Both the position numbers and the translations under genes were made by a program. Source: Limonium bicolor (taxonomy: Eukaryota > Streptophyta > Magnoliopsida > Caryophyllales > Plumbaginaceae). Taken from it: a stretch of 64,000 bases of DNA. Under the pieces are notes generated by a model. It ran no database searches. It worked only from the letters and a program-made list of their open reading frames with translations, and was not told the DNA's origin. Where the stretch lies: contig CM041777.1 in assembly GCA_023374045.1 (NCBI GenBank), positions 462,921,827 through 462,985,826 of the forward strand, written 5' to 3'. Positions 21,752 through 35,105 of this stretch are shown one piece after another. The stretch's first letter is position 1. Each line of letters starts with the position of its first letter.

Positions 21752-24700
21752 TGTAACACCCCAACCGCTAATCCTATGCTTACCATCTAATCGTCCTGTT
21801 ATTCCTACAAGTTCGCAGCGGAAATATTACTACTTACTACGGCGGGTGGTACAACGCCGCTAACCGCCCATACGGCTAGCTAGGCTTACCTTACTTACAG
21901 TCACGGTCTGATGCACATAGTGTACCAAGCTACTAGTTTACTTACCAAATATCATATGCCAAATACTTACATCCTGGATCACCGAGTATTTAAGTGTATT
22001 CAAATTACATCATCTCTAAGTTTACCAAAAGAATGAGTTCTCTACTTCCTACTCACCTATACCAATCATAAGCCCTTTCCAATATCCAAAAGGGTGTACC
22101 CCATGGTACACCGGCTAGTCAAAAAGCTACAGGTGTACTATTTAGTACACCAATCATAATTCATTGTTTACATTCAAAAAGAAGACAAGAGAAATTAAAC
22201 TTCAACTCTCCTAGTTCATCCTTCACGAGTACCTGCATTGTGGTAAAAACGGTGCCCCAAGGGGCTCAGCAAAAGCTGCGCATAAATTCCGCATATACCG
22301 CGTGCTAGCTAGGGCACGCCGACTATTTGACGTCCACTAAACATGCGATTCATTACTTTCATACATACATGCTTTACATACAACGTACATACATTCGCAA
22401 TACATTATTCATTCAAAGGTAACAATTCACTAATGTTCACAATACTTACCTTCACAAGGTTAGCCAAATTACGCATCCGGGTTAATCGGAATGCTATTTA
22501 CTCTTTTACTCATTTCACAATACTTACTCTTACTTACACTTACTTACTTCCAATTACTTTACTTACTCATTCTTACTTACTTGCTTATACTCAAGTTAAG
22601 TCGTCGGGACCTCCGGCCCTGGGACTACTCCGTCCCACCTCCGGGATTTACTTGACTCACCAATCCGGGATGCTACCCATTTAAGGGGTTTGGGCCGCGG
22701 ACCAGCTTAAGAGTCAGGAATTGGAGCCAACCTCTCGTGACTCCGCATCCTCACGCGTGGCCGAAACTATATCGGACTTCTACTCATTCCAATTTAATTA
22801 CCAATTTAAGTTAGAATGGTTAGCTTGTTAGGAATAAGTTAGAAGTCCAAACACAATGATAAACGGTCACGGTACAGTACATCATACATACACACATTCA
22901 TTATCATCCATACATTTCATGAATTATACAAACTAAGATTTAAGAAAATATTCACAACATACAACACTACATATTCACAAGTATGCATTTTAACTCCGAT
23001 TCGTGCATTTGTCTTATTTGGTGATCAATTAGCACACACAACACACAAATCAGAGTAACCAAGATAGCATACGGGCATGAGGAATTCATACCGTTCACCG
23101 TTGTACGTGTTTCCAAACGTTCCTCCGGTGTCACAAATCAAATCCTATGATATACATGCAATTAAATGATTAATCTAACTAGCATTAACTTAGCTCATAC
23201 TTACTATGTCCTTATACTTCTTACACTTACACATTACTTACTTATTCTTCATTACCTTAAGTTTCATTTTCTTACTTAATATTGGCATGCTTACATACAT
23301 GTACATATATATATATATATATATATATGGGTATACACTATAATATATATAATTATTATTTAATTTAAAATAATTTTTTTTTGATTGGACCGGACTTGCG
23401 ACCGACCTTGCAAGTCCGGTCCATTCCAGTAGCTCAGATTACGGAAATTCTTCTGGCCGACCGACCTTGCAAGTCCGGTCCCAAGGTCGGTCCATTCCAG
23501 TAAGTTTTGGTTTCGAAATTTTGGAGTCGACCGACCTTGCATGTCCGGTCCCAAGGTCAGTCCACTCCAGTAAGTTTCGTTACAGGCGAATTTTAGCCCG
23601 ACCGACCTTGCAAGTCCGGTCGCAAGGTCGGTCCATTCCAGTAGCTTACTCGACGGAAAATTTTTGAGTGACCGACCTTGCAAGTCCGGTCGCAAGGTCG
23701 GTCCATTCCAGTAGGTTGCATTACGGGAAATTCTTCTGGCCGACCGACCTTGCATGTCCGGTCCCAAGGTCGGTCCATTCCAGAAGGTTTCCGTCCTTCG
23801 TAAATCCGGGCTCGACCGACCTTGCATGTCCGGTCCCAAGGTCGGTCCGGCCCAGTGTTTGCATTTTAATTTCTGTTTTCAGTCCTCTCTTTTACCCATT
23901 ACTTCCCCATTGTTCCTACACTTAATCCCACATGTTTTAACACTAATTAAACCTCCTAATACACCTTAGTTCATTCATTAACTCCTTACCCAATTCTATA
24001 CTCATTCACTCACATAATTTTTCCAAGTTTCACACAACACTCACACTAGTTCTTCTCTAGTTGCCTTATGCTATAGATTTTAACACTTACACTCCCCTTC
24101 CACATCTCCCTCTTATATTGTCATTTTTTAATACTCCTAACACCTCTAAAATACATTATCTATCTCTCTCAACTTACCCTCTATCTTTCTCAAACAAAAT
24201 CTGTTACAACACATAACATTCACCTAGTTTCTATTTCACTAAGTGTTCTATCCCTATGTAAATTTTGCCATAAGCTCCCCTATATTTTTACACTTCAACA
24301 CATATTCTAGTTCACAATTCAACACTCTTTTCACCTGTTTCAATAGACATCAATATACAAGCTCTCATATACAATTCCCAATCTCTAAACACTACTAAAA
24401 ATTCCTGCACACCACATTCAATTCCCAATCTGTTTGTAACAGTTTTTACAATGTCTTATAAGGGTTTCAAATACTTATATTCTCTTACACATTATACTAC
24501 TAATGCATTACTCTTTTACAATACACATTTTTCATTTCTAAAAAATCTGTTACACATACATATACAAGACTACACAAAGGTGAGCACCCTTACCTTGTTT
24601 TTCCTTCTAGATTTCCTTTCTTCTTCTTTCTTCTTCCTCCTTCCTTATCTCTACCGGTTTTGTAATCTCAAACCTCTAACACTACAATCATTCATATACA

Positions 24701-25762
24701 CCATTCAATACTAAAAACTAACCCTAACCATTAATCAAGTTTTAAGGTAGGTTTTAGGGTTTAGGATTTATATTACCTTCCAAGAGTGCAAATGAAGCTT
24801 GGAGTGGTTCAAGAACAATATTTCCAACTCCACCAACAAGCTAAAATCGGCTAGAACACAAGGAACAACAAGGGTTTAGCTTATGAATTTCGTTTTGCCT
24901 TTGAGGCTAGAAAAAGATGGAGTTTTTGAGAATGTTTTTACCTTAGAAGAACAAGGAGAAGGAGGGCCTTCTAATGGTGGTCTTGAAGCTCCAAATGGGA
25001 CATACCCATAAAAACGAAAATTGTTGTTTTCGAATTTTGGAAAGATGGAAATGTAGCTCTTGAGGAGAGGAATCCAATGATGTAGTTTTTATAATTTTTG
25101 GAAGAGGTTTACTAGAGTAACAAGAGGAGAGAAGTGGTAGTTTTGTGAGTTTCTTCAAGCTCCCATGGAAATCGCTGGAGGAGGAAGAAGAGAAGAAAAA
25201 GAGAGAGTGAGGAGGGGTGTGTTCACGTGAGAAGAGAATGAGGGATAGGAGAGAGAATTGCAAAAGTGAGTGTGAGAGTAATAAAGTTGAAAGTAGTAGT
25301 TTTTATTACTTTTGTTGTTTTGTGAGTAAGGGGGGAAATTAATAGAATGAGAGAGAGGGGTGTGGGATCGGACACACACAGACCCTTATGGGGTTTTAAA
25401 AATTCTTTTTACATTATTGGACACATAAGTTTGGTCTATTTATATTTCTACCCACAACTTCCCGTTTTTGACAGTTTTTACTAATCTCTCGTTTTATTGA
25501 TTTTATTGGTCCTAAAGCTTCACTAATATTTATTAATGATTATTTAGTTGACCAAAACTGTTACGAGTCTATTTGACCCGCTTAAAGACACGTTTTCCCG
25601 GTTACCTCGAAAAACGCGCTTTAAGGTTCGTTAGTGCTTTTAATCCATTTTAAGGATCCGTTTTCTTCGGGATTTGTTCCCTCATGATTATTTATACTTA
25701 ATTAAGCCTCTAAATTACTTATTAGCCTAATTAATCACTATTTTTAATTACAGGGTATTTCA
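21752..25762 (-). repeat. 5' LTR of element A
   Basis: Partner of 11220-15211, with the same termini and contents: hairpin module 22234-22320, hairpin array 23387-23855, donor-like triplet near 24597-24955, and CT-rich leader-like zone 25120-25400. Microsatellite length at about 23306-23328 and scattered small indels distinguish it from the other LTR. Confidence 0.95.
23387..23855. repeat. GC-rich hairpin array in 5' LTR of A
   Basis: Seven units matching those at 12840-13315, with stems GACCGACCTTG/CAAGGTCGGTC. One unit has lost a base in its stem (near 23669). Confidence 0.9.
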
Positions 25763-28700
25763 AATATCCAACTTTTATAAATTACTAAATAATCCCTTAA
25801 ATTTTCGGTTTCCATATATACTTCCCATAACTACATTTTAACCCCAAAACTTTTATGTAAGTTACATATACACTTATAAACCATAGTTTTATTATTTAAT
25901 TCCCTTAATTACCGAGACAACCCTTATACTTTTATAAATTGCCAAATAACCTTATAACTTTTATAATTCATTAATTATCCACATTAACTTTCGGAAATTG
26001 CAAAACAAATATATTAGTTTTTATAAATTACCAAATGACCACATTTATTTTCGGTCTTAACATGAAATCCTCTTATATTCACAATTTAACCTCAAAACTT
26101 TATATAAGTTACATATTAACTTATAAATTATAGTTTTGATATTTAATTTTCTTAAATAACCGAAATGGCCCATATACTTTTATAAATTACATTTTCATCC
26201 CTTGCCCAATTCGGTTTTACTTAATAATTTCTATAAATTACATATTCACCCCATAACTTTTATAAACTTAATATTTTATGTCATAAATAATTTTAACCCA
26301 AAGTTTTTGGTCAACACTTTGACCAAGACTTAATTTCATAATTAATACTTTAATATACCCATAAAATCATATCTAATTCGGTTACACCTCTAAATTTTTC
26401 AATAATTACAAAATAGTCCCACAACTTTGTAAATTGTTATTTTAACACTTAAACACTTATTTAATTTCACCAAAATTCATAATATTAATTCCTACCTTAT
26501 ATTATATCATAAATATCCAAATAAACCCCTTTGTTCTCGGCACTTATTATTAACACACCAAACTTTTCAAAATTTACATTTTTGCCACATAAATTAATAA
26601 GCTAGCCATTTAAATACTTGTAGCTATTTTTAATGTTCCCAAAATTTATAATATAAGTTAATACACTTATATATTTTCGAAAATCACTAAATAATATATT
26701 TCATTCTCGGCTTTAAATATCTTTTACCATATGGTTTCAAAACTTGATTTAAACTTTATAATATGTATATATAAATGTATATAAGTCATTTAACACTTCT
26801 AAAAATTATGCTAATGACTTAGAATGATTATAAACTCAAAATAGAACATATTATCCTTAAATAAATCGGTTTGAACATATATGTATCATATTTAATTTTT
26901 GTGACACATATTTATACCTTAAGGTAATAATCTTACCTTATATGTTATAAATTATTTTCTTGACATTATAACCAATGATTTTCGGCCTTAATTTATTTAA
27001 AGGTTATACATAATTTTTTTTATACCAAAGTTTGAAGCTTAAATCAAGCTTAAACTTAATAAACCTTAATTATATATACTCACTCCTTAAATCAAGACAA
27101 TTCTTGTACTTGATTTCTCCTTGAATTCCAAGCTCTCCAAATGCTATTTTGATAAAGAGAATTCGGCCACCTTATATATATTTAGGAGATCCATTTGTTA
27201 GACTTCTAACAAAGATTTATAAATAAGATTTGGAGTAATTTTACAAGAGTTTACCTGAGGAATTTAACAAGGTAATTTCGGTACACCTTAGGATGGTTGT
27301 AGATCCAAGTTTCCTTCATGAAATAATGAAGAGAACATAGGTTTAGAAGTTCCTAATTTTCGAAAATAGCTTAAGGAATTTATTTAGGATTTTCAACATG
27401 AAAATATACCTTAACTTGATCTTGTTGTTCCTTGTGTTGTTGTTGAATCTAGGAACCTCCTTGGATTTCTTAAGCTTGGCGAAAATAGCAAGCTTGCTAG
27501 GATGATTTCTTGCTTCAAGACTTAGTAGATTTAACTAGGAAATTTTATAGAAATGGTGTTAGAACTTAGAACACCATTAATAGAGCTTAGAAGCTCTAAG
27601 GAATTAACTAACAAAGGAAGAAGAAAAGAGAGAGTAATGGAATGCTTACCAATCAGCCATGGAGTGGCAAGGGAAGAATGAAAGTCACGTATGGTCTTAA
27701 GGTAAGAAAAGACAAGAAATCAAATGGAATTATTTGACACAATTATTGTCAAATTGTTTACTCTTTTCTTTGTTAATTAATATGGTGTTAGGCTCAAAAA
27801 AATTGTCTATATTGGAGGCATGCTTTCGGCTGATGACAAGAATAATGGAGCTTTGTTTGACAATTGGAAAGAAGGAGACAAGAATTAAGTTAGGTGTATG
27901 TCTCCTTTGAATTTTCTACATTGATTTGTCTTTGTTCTTTCGTTGAATTTACGGTAGAGTATGTGTGAGTGGGCTATTGTTTTCTTTGTCTTTTGAACAT
28001 AAGAACATGCTAGTTAGGTACATGTTCTAGTTTGATTTTAATAAGACAATCAAAGTCTTCTTTTTCCTTATTGAAATCGGTACATGCATTGTAGATAGTC
28101 ATTTGATTTGTCAATATTAGACATAGGCAACTAGCTTAATTAGGTTGTGTAATATTTGACTAAACAATGAGGCAATAATCCTCCCTTTTCCAAGCATGAA
28201 ATCGGCAGCACATGAGGCTATAAGACAACTTGTTTTGTTTGTTTGCTTGCAACTTGTATAAGGTATATATAGCTTTCTTATTTTATTTCTTTACTTTTGT
28301 TTAAACTAATTTCTTCTTGATTCCTTGTAGGCATACGGTAATGGAGGCTTAGTTGACTGGATTTATTTGATACATTACATATAGTATAGGTAGGGATGAG
28401 TCATCATCCATAAGACACTTATTTTAGCCAAAATCAAGTCAAACGGGACTTAAAATGGCGCCCAAAATGGTGGTCAAATGGGACTGATTTTTCATTTGAT
28501 TTTTTTTGTTACACTATATTGTACTAAGATCATACTGATATGTGTAATAGGTTCCAGCATTTAATTGGTACATTTATATCATGGTAAAAGATGAAAGTTT
28601 TAAGGTAAAAATGCTGATTTTAGGTACCTTTTTGACCCAAAAATCGCCCCCATTTTTACTATGAATTTAGTTCTGGAATTAATTGATTTAGATGGTCAAT

Positions 28701-29550
28701 TTATCCCCTTTTAAGATTATCAACTCGTGGCTCCTCAAAAACTTCAAGGTAATTGCGTAGAACGCATTTTTGTGACACCCGAAGGTGTGTTTATGTGCTT
28801 TAAGGATTTTCTGGAACATAATTAGTCGCTATGAGTTCCAAGTGCTTATTGACATTGTTTATAGTCAATAATAATATGTTGGGGTGTTACATTGAGTTAT
28901 ATGGGGTTATATCAACTCAAAACACAACTCCCGGGCTAACCGGGGCAAAAAAGAGCATTAAGAAATTCGTCCGAGTACTTTGTTTATTTTTTAGGAATTA
29001 GATCATGCATTCTCTTTAGAATGTTGAATAATGATGTTAAGAACTCTAAGAATGAATTTTATAGGAGTTCGTGCCACCTCAGCAACTCCTCCTGGGCATT
29101 CCGGGGGTTTATGGGGCCCCCATAGGTATCTCTTAGCACTTTACGTTTAACTGAGAATTTAGTGTGAGTAATTCATCTTAAATGTTTATTAGATTGTTAT
29201 GGTGCATTTTGAATGAAGTGTAATGCTTTACTTCATCCTATAATGTATTTCCGGGACTTTCGGGCCTTAAGGGCCTTTAAGGGAACTCCCGGGCATATTG
29301 TATTTTTACTCAGTTTTAGATGAGGTCTATGTTCTAAGGGTCATATAATGATCCTTGATTAACTTCATATGAAGTTTATAACTTATATAACTTGTTTACC
29401 CTAAGGTCGGGCTTTAACGCACGTTTTTTTACCTTAAGGAGTTTAGGTGTGTTTTTTACGCCCAAGTGTTTATACTTTCCTAGGGTTTAATAATCCTCTA
29501 AATGATGATTATTACCATTATTTAATTATATAAAGGTTAGGGGTATTTCA
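25763..29550 (-). mobile_element. 5' LTR of element B, 5' part
   Basis: Resumes B's LTR after element A; 25763-25767 is the duplicated AATAT. It runs AT-rich to GGGGTATTTCA at 29550, the LTR 5' end on the minus strand. The last 700 bp match the fragment at 1211-1910. With 9269-11219 the LTR would be about 5.7 kb, very long. No coding sequence is recognisable; 26000-27000 is a dense AT-rich stretch with aattaccaaataacc-like words. Confidence 0.8.
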
Positions 29551-30357
29551 TTTAATGACATAAATAATTAAACTATGGTTATATAGTATTATCATAAGTT
29601 AAAAATGAAAGTTATAAATTATTGGGGTATAAATGGTAATTACCGAAAGTTAGGGGTTAAGATTGTTAATATAATAGTTTATATCATTGTTATAAAGTTT
29701 TGGAATTTTTGGAGTTATATAATGATTTTATAAAGAAAGTGTATAACATAGAGTTTTAATGAAATTAAAAACATATGTTAAAAACTGGGCCAAACATAAT
29801 TTCAGAAAGTTAAGGGATGGAAAAAATTATTGCAACAGACCATAGGTCTGCTCACAATTAAATCATAAATAACCATTGGTTATAATGATTTATAAATAAA
29901 ATGTTATAATATATAGTATATGTAACATTATATAATATATGGGGTAAATGTGCAAATATAGAAATTTATGTTGTTGGAAAATAAATCCAAAACAGACCAT
30001 AGGTCTGTTCGGAAATAATGGGGAGTAAATAACCATAGGTTATAATGATTAATAGAATAAAATGTTATATATAGTAGTATAACATTATTATATATGTGGC
30101 AAGATTGTAATTATAAGAATGTAAATGTGCTGGGAATGAAAATTAAAACAGACCATAGGTCTGTTCGGATTTTGAATTTATAAAACTATATGTTATAACT
30201 ATTATAATGTTTAAATGATATAATGTATGATAAGAATAACATGTTATAAAATATGTGGTGTATTTGTAATAAATATAAAGTGTGGGGATTGAAAAGAATA
30301 AAATTATAACCTAAGGGCCTCTCGATCATAATTGAAATTTTATAAACTATAGGTTAT
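29551..30357 (+). mobile_element. LTR C, segment 1, with spaced palindromes
   Basis: AT-rich repeat DNA into which B and the solo LTRs inserted. It contains the palindrome ACAGACC-ATA-GGTCTGY at 29835-29851, 29992-30008 and 30149-30165, each 157 bp apart, within a degenerate tandem repeat. No coding. Assigned to one LTR with 34548-37283 and 41553-42367 because the intervening insertions have clean target duplications. Confidence 0.55.
30353..30357. repeat. Target duplication of solo LTR 1
   Basis: GTTAT here and at 34548-34552. Confidence 0.9.
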
Positions 30358-30839
30358 TGAAATACCCCAAACTTAGATATGGTGTTCAAATGATAAACTA
30401 AGATATAAGGAGGCTAAATAATGCCTAAGAAACATTAAGAAACATTTCTAATCAAAGAAAATATAAGGAAACACCAAAAAGAGCAGTTTAAGCAAAAACG
30501 TGCTCTAAGCTTGGAGAGACATGGGAGAGTACCCAAATATTGTTCTAAGACCTTAGTAATATCCTAATGGTCATTTTAAGTCAATTACCAAAGAAAACCA
30601 AGCTTGAAAACAAGTTAAAACACAAAATGTGCTTTAAGGAGTCTTAAAGCACGTTTTTGAAAAATTGTCTTGTAAATGAGTTTTGAATGGATAATGTCCA
30701 TCATTACTCTTTAATTAATATGTGTACTATATAGTATCACATTTGGAGGTCTATATCAATGGGAAATCAAAAATTTCACAACAATGTGCCTTGTTTTTGA
30801 TGAATAGTGAATTTATTAAGCTAGTTTATAACATAAGTC

Positions 30840-30846
30840 TATATAA
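30840..30846 (+). promoter_or_regulatory. TATA box candidate of solo LTR 1
   Basis: TATATAA about 480 bp into the LTR. 170 bp later a pyrimidine-rich tract begins, as often found downstream of plant retrotransposon start sites. The start site itself is not visible. Confidence 0.5.
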
Positions 30847-32716
30847 GTGAGACATTTGGCCAACAAAGACTAAACTACCCTCATTCACTAAAGGGGGACC
30901 GGTTTCTTAAGTGTGACTCACCACACTTATCTAACTAAGTAAAGAGAAAGCAAAATAAGTAAGTTATAAAGCATAAAGTACTATTCACCTTTTAAGATAA
31001 ATATCACATTTTGCTTACCTCTCTCCTCATTCTTCATTCTTCCTTGTCTCACACGATTTCTTGCTCTCTTTCTCTTCTCCATTAACGTGAAGCTCCTCTC
31101 CATGCTAGCTCCACCTTCTCTTGCACACATCTTGCTCATTTTAGCTCCAAATCCAAAACAAAATACATCTTCTTAGTTAGCTCAAGCTCCTCCTTTCTAT
31201 CTTTTCAAAACTTCAAGAGCTTCATTTCGGTGCCAAGTCAAACCACCATTAGAGGAGGAAATTCAAGTTTGGAGACTCCATTGGCATCTCCATTCTCTTA
31301 AGGTAAAGAAAGTGTAAGAAAATCTAGGTTTCCACCATTTTCTTCACATGTCCGAAAAATATACTCATGGAACTCCATGTTTATGCCTTGTTCTAGCTTG
31401 TTTCTACTCTTCAAAGGAGAGAGGAGGTCCTTCTTGCTTCATATCCAAGTTTGTCTTGAGAAACCAAGGTAAAACAATCACATTAATACCTTAAAACATA
31501 TTTTAACCTAGGGTTTGTTCCTTAGGGTTAATGTGTTATCTAGTACTCATTGGAGTCATTGGATATTGGTTAGAACATTGGCAAGGAGACACACATTGGT
31601 GACCGAGATTGAACAAAGAAAAACCTAAGGAGAAAAGCTTTTAAGCTTGTGAGAAAACAAGGTAAATTACTTACCTTAAGGTGTTTTGTTGTTTAAGGGA
31701 ATGAGATGTAGGTATGATGAGTTTAGTGTAGAGTTTATATTGGGAAGGTTATATAAAACCTAGGAGAAACAATGACTATACTTGTGAACTTGTGACTAAG
31801 GAGCACATGAGAAAAAGAGATAGTTTAAGAATGTCAAGGTGAAGTACAAGAAGCATTCTATTTCAATGGGAGCCTTGTTGAGTGTATTTGCAGGTTGAAG
31901 GCATATATATGTGGAAATTCAGTGGTTAAGATTATTGTCATTTAAGGGCCTAAGTGCCAAGCATTTTAAGTTTAAGCACTATATGATGATGTGGTGTGGT
32001 TTTGGTGTAAATTGGGTGTTAAGGTGTTGTGGTGAGAATTTGTGTGATGTTGGTTGTTTGATGGAGAAAAACCATGTATTAGGTGGTATTATATACTAGA
32101 GAACCTATGGCAAAATTTAAAGGAGAGCTTAAGTGTTTAAGACATTCTAAGGGAATTTAATGACTAAGTGAGGTACTAGGATGTTCTAGAGATTGTCTTG
32201 GTGAAAAAGGGTGAGAATAAGGTGTTCTAAGGACTTATAATGACTTAGGCATTACTAGGAAGGATTTAGAAATCAAGAGAGTGCATTTGAGTATTTAGGA
32301 CTTAGGTAAATGTTGATAAAAGAAGCTAGGAAACTTGGGTAAGTTAGGTGTAAGTGAGTGTGAAACTTTGAAATGGTTTAGGTGAGAACTAGAGTATAGA
32401 ATCTAAGGAAGGTTTGATAAATGCAATAAGGCTGGGAAGTGGTGTACATGGTGTGGTCAAGTTCTTAAGGAGGGAGCATTTGGTTAATTGAAATTCTTGG
32501 AGGAATGCATGTGAGAAATGTAGGAAAATAAGTGCTAAGTGTTGGGAGCTTTGTAAGAATTGAGTAAATGTTTGAGAAGATCTTTGGAAGTTGTTTTAAT
32601 GAGTTTGGTGGAGGTTATAAGGTGGATTTAAGGTGCCAAGATGGTGTTGGACATATTAGGACACTTGTGGAAGAGTTTGGAATTGAAAGAGGCAATTTAA
32701 GAGGAAGGTCTGTAGA

Positions 32717-32980
32717 GGACCGACCCAGGGTCCGACCCAGTTTTGGGTCGGTCGGGCCATGTTAAGCCAGCCGGAATGCCTCTGGACTGGACCGACCCAG
32801 GGGGTTTGGGTCGGTCGGGCAAAGGTTTAGTGTAGGAAAATGGGTTCTGTAAGGGACCGACCCAGAGGGTTTGGGTCGGTCGGTCTAGCTCTGGGTCGGT
32901 CGGATGGGTTTCAAGAGACGGAAGAGTTTCTGTAATGGACCGACCCAGGGGTAGGGTCGGTCGGTGGGTCGGTCGACCCT
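32717..32980. repeat. GC-rich hairpin array in solo LTR 1
   Basis: Four units of about 75 bp, each GGACCGACCCAG...TTTGGGTCGGTCGG with short loops. The sequence differs from the array in element A but has the same design and a similar mid-LTR position. Confidence 0.85.
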
Positions 32981-34121
32981 TACCACTTAGAAAAAAAAAA
33001 AGAAAGAAATTTTGAATTCTAAGAATGGTAATAGGTAAAGAGGTATACCTTTGGTAGGGTGGTAATGATTAGGACCCTAAGAACTTAAGGAATTAAGTTA
33101 AGATTAAGTATAAGTTTTAATGTTTAAAGTTAAGGTTGTAAGCTAAGTGGCAAAGACTTAAGAGGGTATTAAATGGGAATCTTTAGAGACTAAGTGAGTT
33201 AAGAAAGGTACAAATAACTAATGACCTAAAAATGAATGAATGTTTTAGGTTTGTGAATTGGGACCCCGAAGAAGGTTAAACAAACAACGATCGACGGTGA
33301 ACGGTACAATCCTTCTTGTGACCTGCTTGCTAACGAGGTGTCCCTCGGCTTGTGTGCTATCTGTTTATTTGCTATGACTAAAACAAGATAAAGCATGCAA
33401 CGGTTATATTGTTCTCGTTGTGATTGTGTTATATTTACACTAACCCGTGAGACTTGAGATTGCTACTAACCAAGTTTAGCACTTACTGAGTTAAGGTTGA
33501 GAACTAAGTATCGGTGATTGTTGGTTTTACCCGTCAAGGTTTAACTAACACTTGGTAATTAAGGCTTTCACTAACCATAACTTGGGGTGGAGTGAGGAAT
33601 CCGGAATGGTACCAGCACATGTGTATTGGGGGAGGTCGGTATCTGAACCAGGTCCGACTTCCAAATAAGACTGGTCATTAGACTCGTCGCCTAGGGTCAA
33701 CAAATCGACCCGACCACCCAGGCTACTGTTTGAGGTGGGAGGAACATTAAGGAAGGCGTGGGGGGATCAAGCCTACATCCCCAATAAATTAAGAAAGGTA
33801 GCTTATCGTCGGATAGTGCACTGCTACCGGCTAGGGTTAACCAAGCCCTACAAAGATAAGCAACCAATTAAGGGCTAACCAATCTAATAGTGGAGAGGTT
33901 GGCAAGTATAAGATTAAGATTGAGATTGAGATTAAGATTAAGGTAAGGTAAGGAACTGAGATTAAGGAAATGAGGACTAAGGAGGGGGTTACTAACCCAC
34001 TAGATAAGAAACGCTTGCGTCGTTCATTACTTGTGAACTATATGTTCATCTGTGGTTATTGTTATTGCACTTCATATTATGTTTGTGTATGTAATCAATT
34101 TCCATGCTATGACAATTAGTC

Positions 34122-34206
34122 GTCGTAGTCCCGTTAGCTTGGGGGCCATGAGAGGGTGTACCAGCATTCGTGCTGACCCCTCGGGGGCTATTTTTACACT
34201 TGCAGG
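34122..34206 (+). other. Conserved LTR hairpin module (solo LTR 1)
   Basis: Two consecutive stems: TAGTCCC-gttagctt-GGGGGCCA, then GTGCTGACCCC-TC-GGGGGC. These are followed by TTTTTACACTTGCAGG, which reads like a 3' splice site. Confidence 0.6.
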
Positions 34207-34547
34207 TAAGAGGCCCATGAGGACGCACTACGAGAGTAGGAGCGGTTAGACTTAGGTGGGACTTTTATTTTGAGTTCGGGTTGCGCCTGTGCACCCGACT
34301 GTTTATATTAAGCTGATGTAAGTTTGGGATTGTGTATAAGATACTAGTACTCGGTTGGTTGTGGTATTGAGAATATTGATGTTTAAGATGGGTAAGTGTT
34401 TTTGGATAAGTATTGTAAGCATTTAAGCCGGTATATTCTATCGATCAGACCGTGGCAAGGTCCAGGTGTTGTTTATTTCCGCTGCGACGTATTCGATTAA
34501 GTGTTCAGATTGCGATAACCACGATAGGCTTTGGATGGGGTGTTACA

Positions 34548-34624
34548 GTTATATTTGATTATAAGGTTGGAATGTTATAATATATGGTATTTATAACATA
34601 ATATAAGATATGTGGTAAAAATTA
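34548..34624 (+). mobile_element. LTR C, segment 2
   Basis: Short AT-rich piece between solo LTR 1 (its target duplication is 34548-34552) and the MITE. Confidence 0.5.
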
Positions 34625-35105
34625 CTCAGAACCCCATTGAGGATTTAGGATATTATAGTTAACCCCCTTGTGTTTATCATAATTACTGGTAACCACCTTG
34701 AGGTTGAGGTATCTTTGACTACGAGCCCCCGAACTATAACTCTGTTATCAGGAAGTTAACTACGTGTTAACCTATCAGCTTAATCATATTAATAAGGTGA
34801 TGCTGGACAAAAAACTCTACTTAATCTGCATTGTTATTTTCCTAAAAATGTCAACTCTTCCTTGAAAATGCATCTAAAGTGGGATGAGAGAGAGTTAGAC
34901 TGTTGATTAAGCAGTTTTGTTGTCCAGTCTGGCATTATTAATGTGATTAAGCTGATAGGTCAACACATAGTTAACTCTTTGACCACAGAGTTATAGTTCG
35001 GGGGCTCGTAGTCAAAGATACCTTAACCTTGAGGTGGTTACCAATAATTATGATAAACACGAGGGGGTTAACTGTAATATCCCAAATCCTCAAGGGGGTT
35101 CTGAG
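34625..35105. mobile_element. Long-inverted-repeat MITE (481 bp)
   Basis: Nearly the whole element is two inverted arms of about 210-230 bp, starting CTCAGAACCCC and ending GGGGTTCTGAG, with a short central loop near 34850. Arm identity is high (about 90% by eye). It is flanked by TA on each side. No coding capacity. Such foldback elements are moved by a transposase supplied from elsewhere. The superfamily cannot be fixed from these ends. Confidence 0.85.

Larger units (their letters stand above)
11220..25762 (-). mobile_element. Element A: complete 14.5-kb chromovirus with captured AlkB
   Basis: Full-length LTR retrotransposon on the minus strand, with two LTRs of about 4.0 kb, a tRNA-Met primer binding site, a polypurine tract and a 5-bp target duplication. 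Internal order is gag (with introns), AlkB domain, protease, reverse transcriptase, RNase H, integrase, chromodomain. The chromodomain, PBS and long LTRs fit the Tekay/Del clade of chromoviruses. The LTRs agree closely, with roughly one difference per 60-100 bases by eye, so the insertion is fairly young. It is inserted in the LTR of element B. Pol, AlkB and gag all carry inactivating changes. Confidence 0.95.
30358..34547 (+). mobile_element. Solo LTR 1 (4.19 kb)
   Basis: TGAAATACCCC...GGGGTGTTACA, flanked by GTTAT on both sides, with no internal region: a solo LTR in plus orientation. Features along it: TATATAA at 30840-30846 followed by a CT-rich leader-like zone (about 31010-31200); donor-like AAGGTAA sites near 31301, 31470 and 31661; a GC-rich hairpin array (32717-32980); a conserved block at 33590-33745; a double-hairpin module (34122-34206). 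It is related at several blocks to solo LTR 2 in inverse orientation. Small open frames in it are not genes. Confidence 0.9.

Noticed and set aside
29835..30165. CRISPR-like spaced repeats
   Set aside because: Plant repeat DNA, only three copies, spacers are themselves degenerate repeats, and no cas genes.
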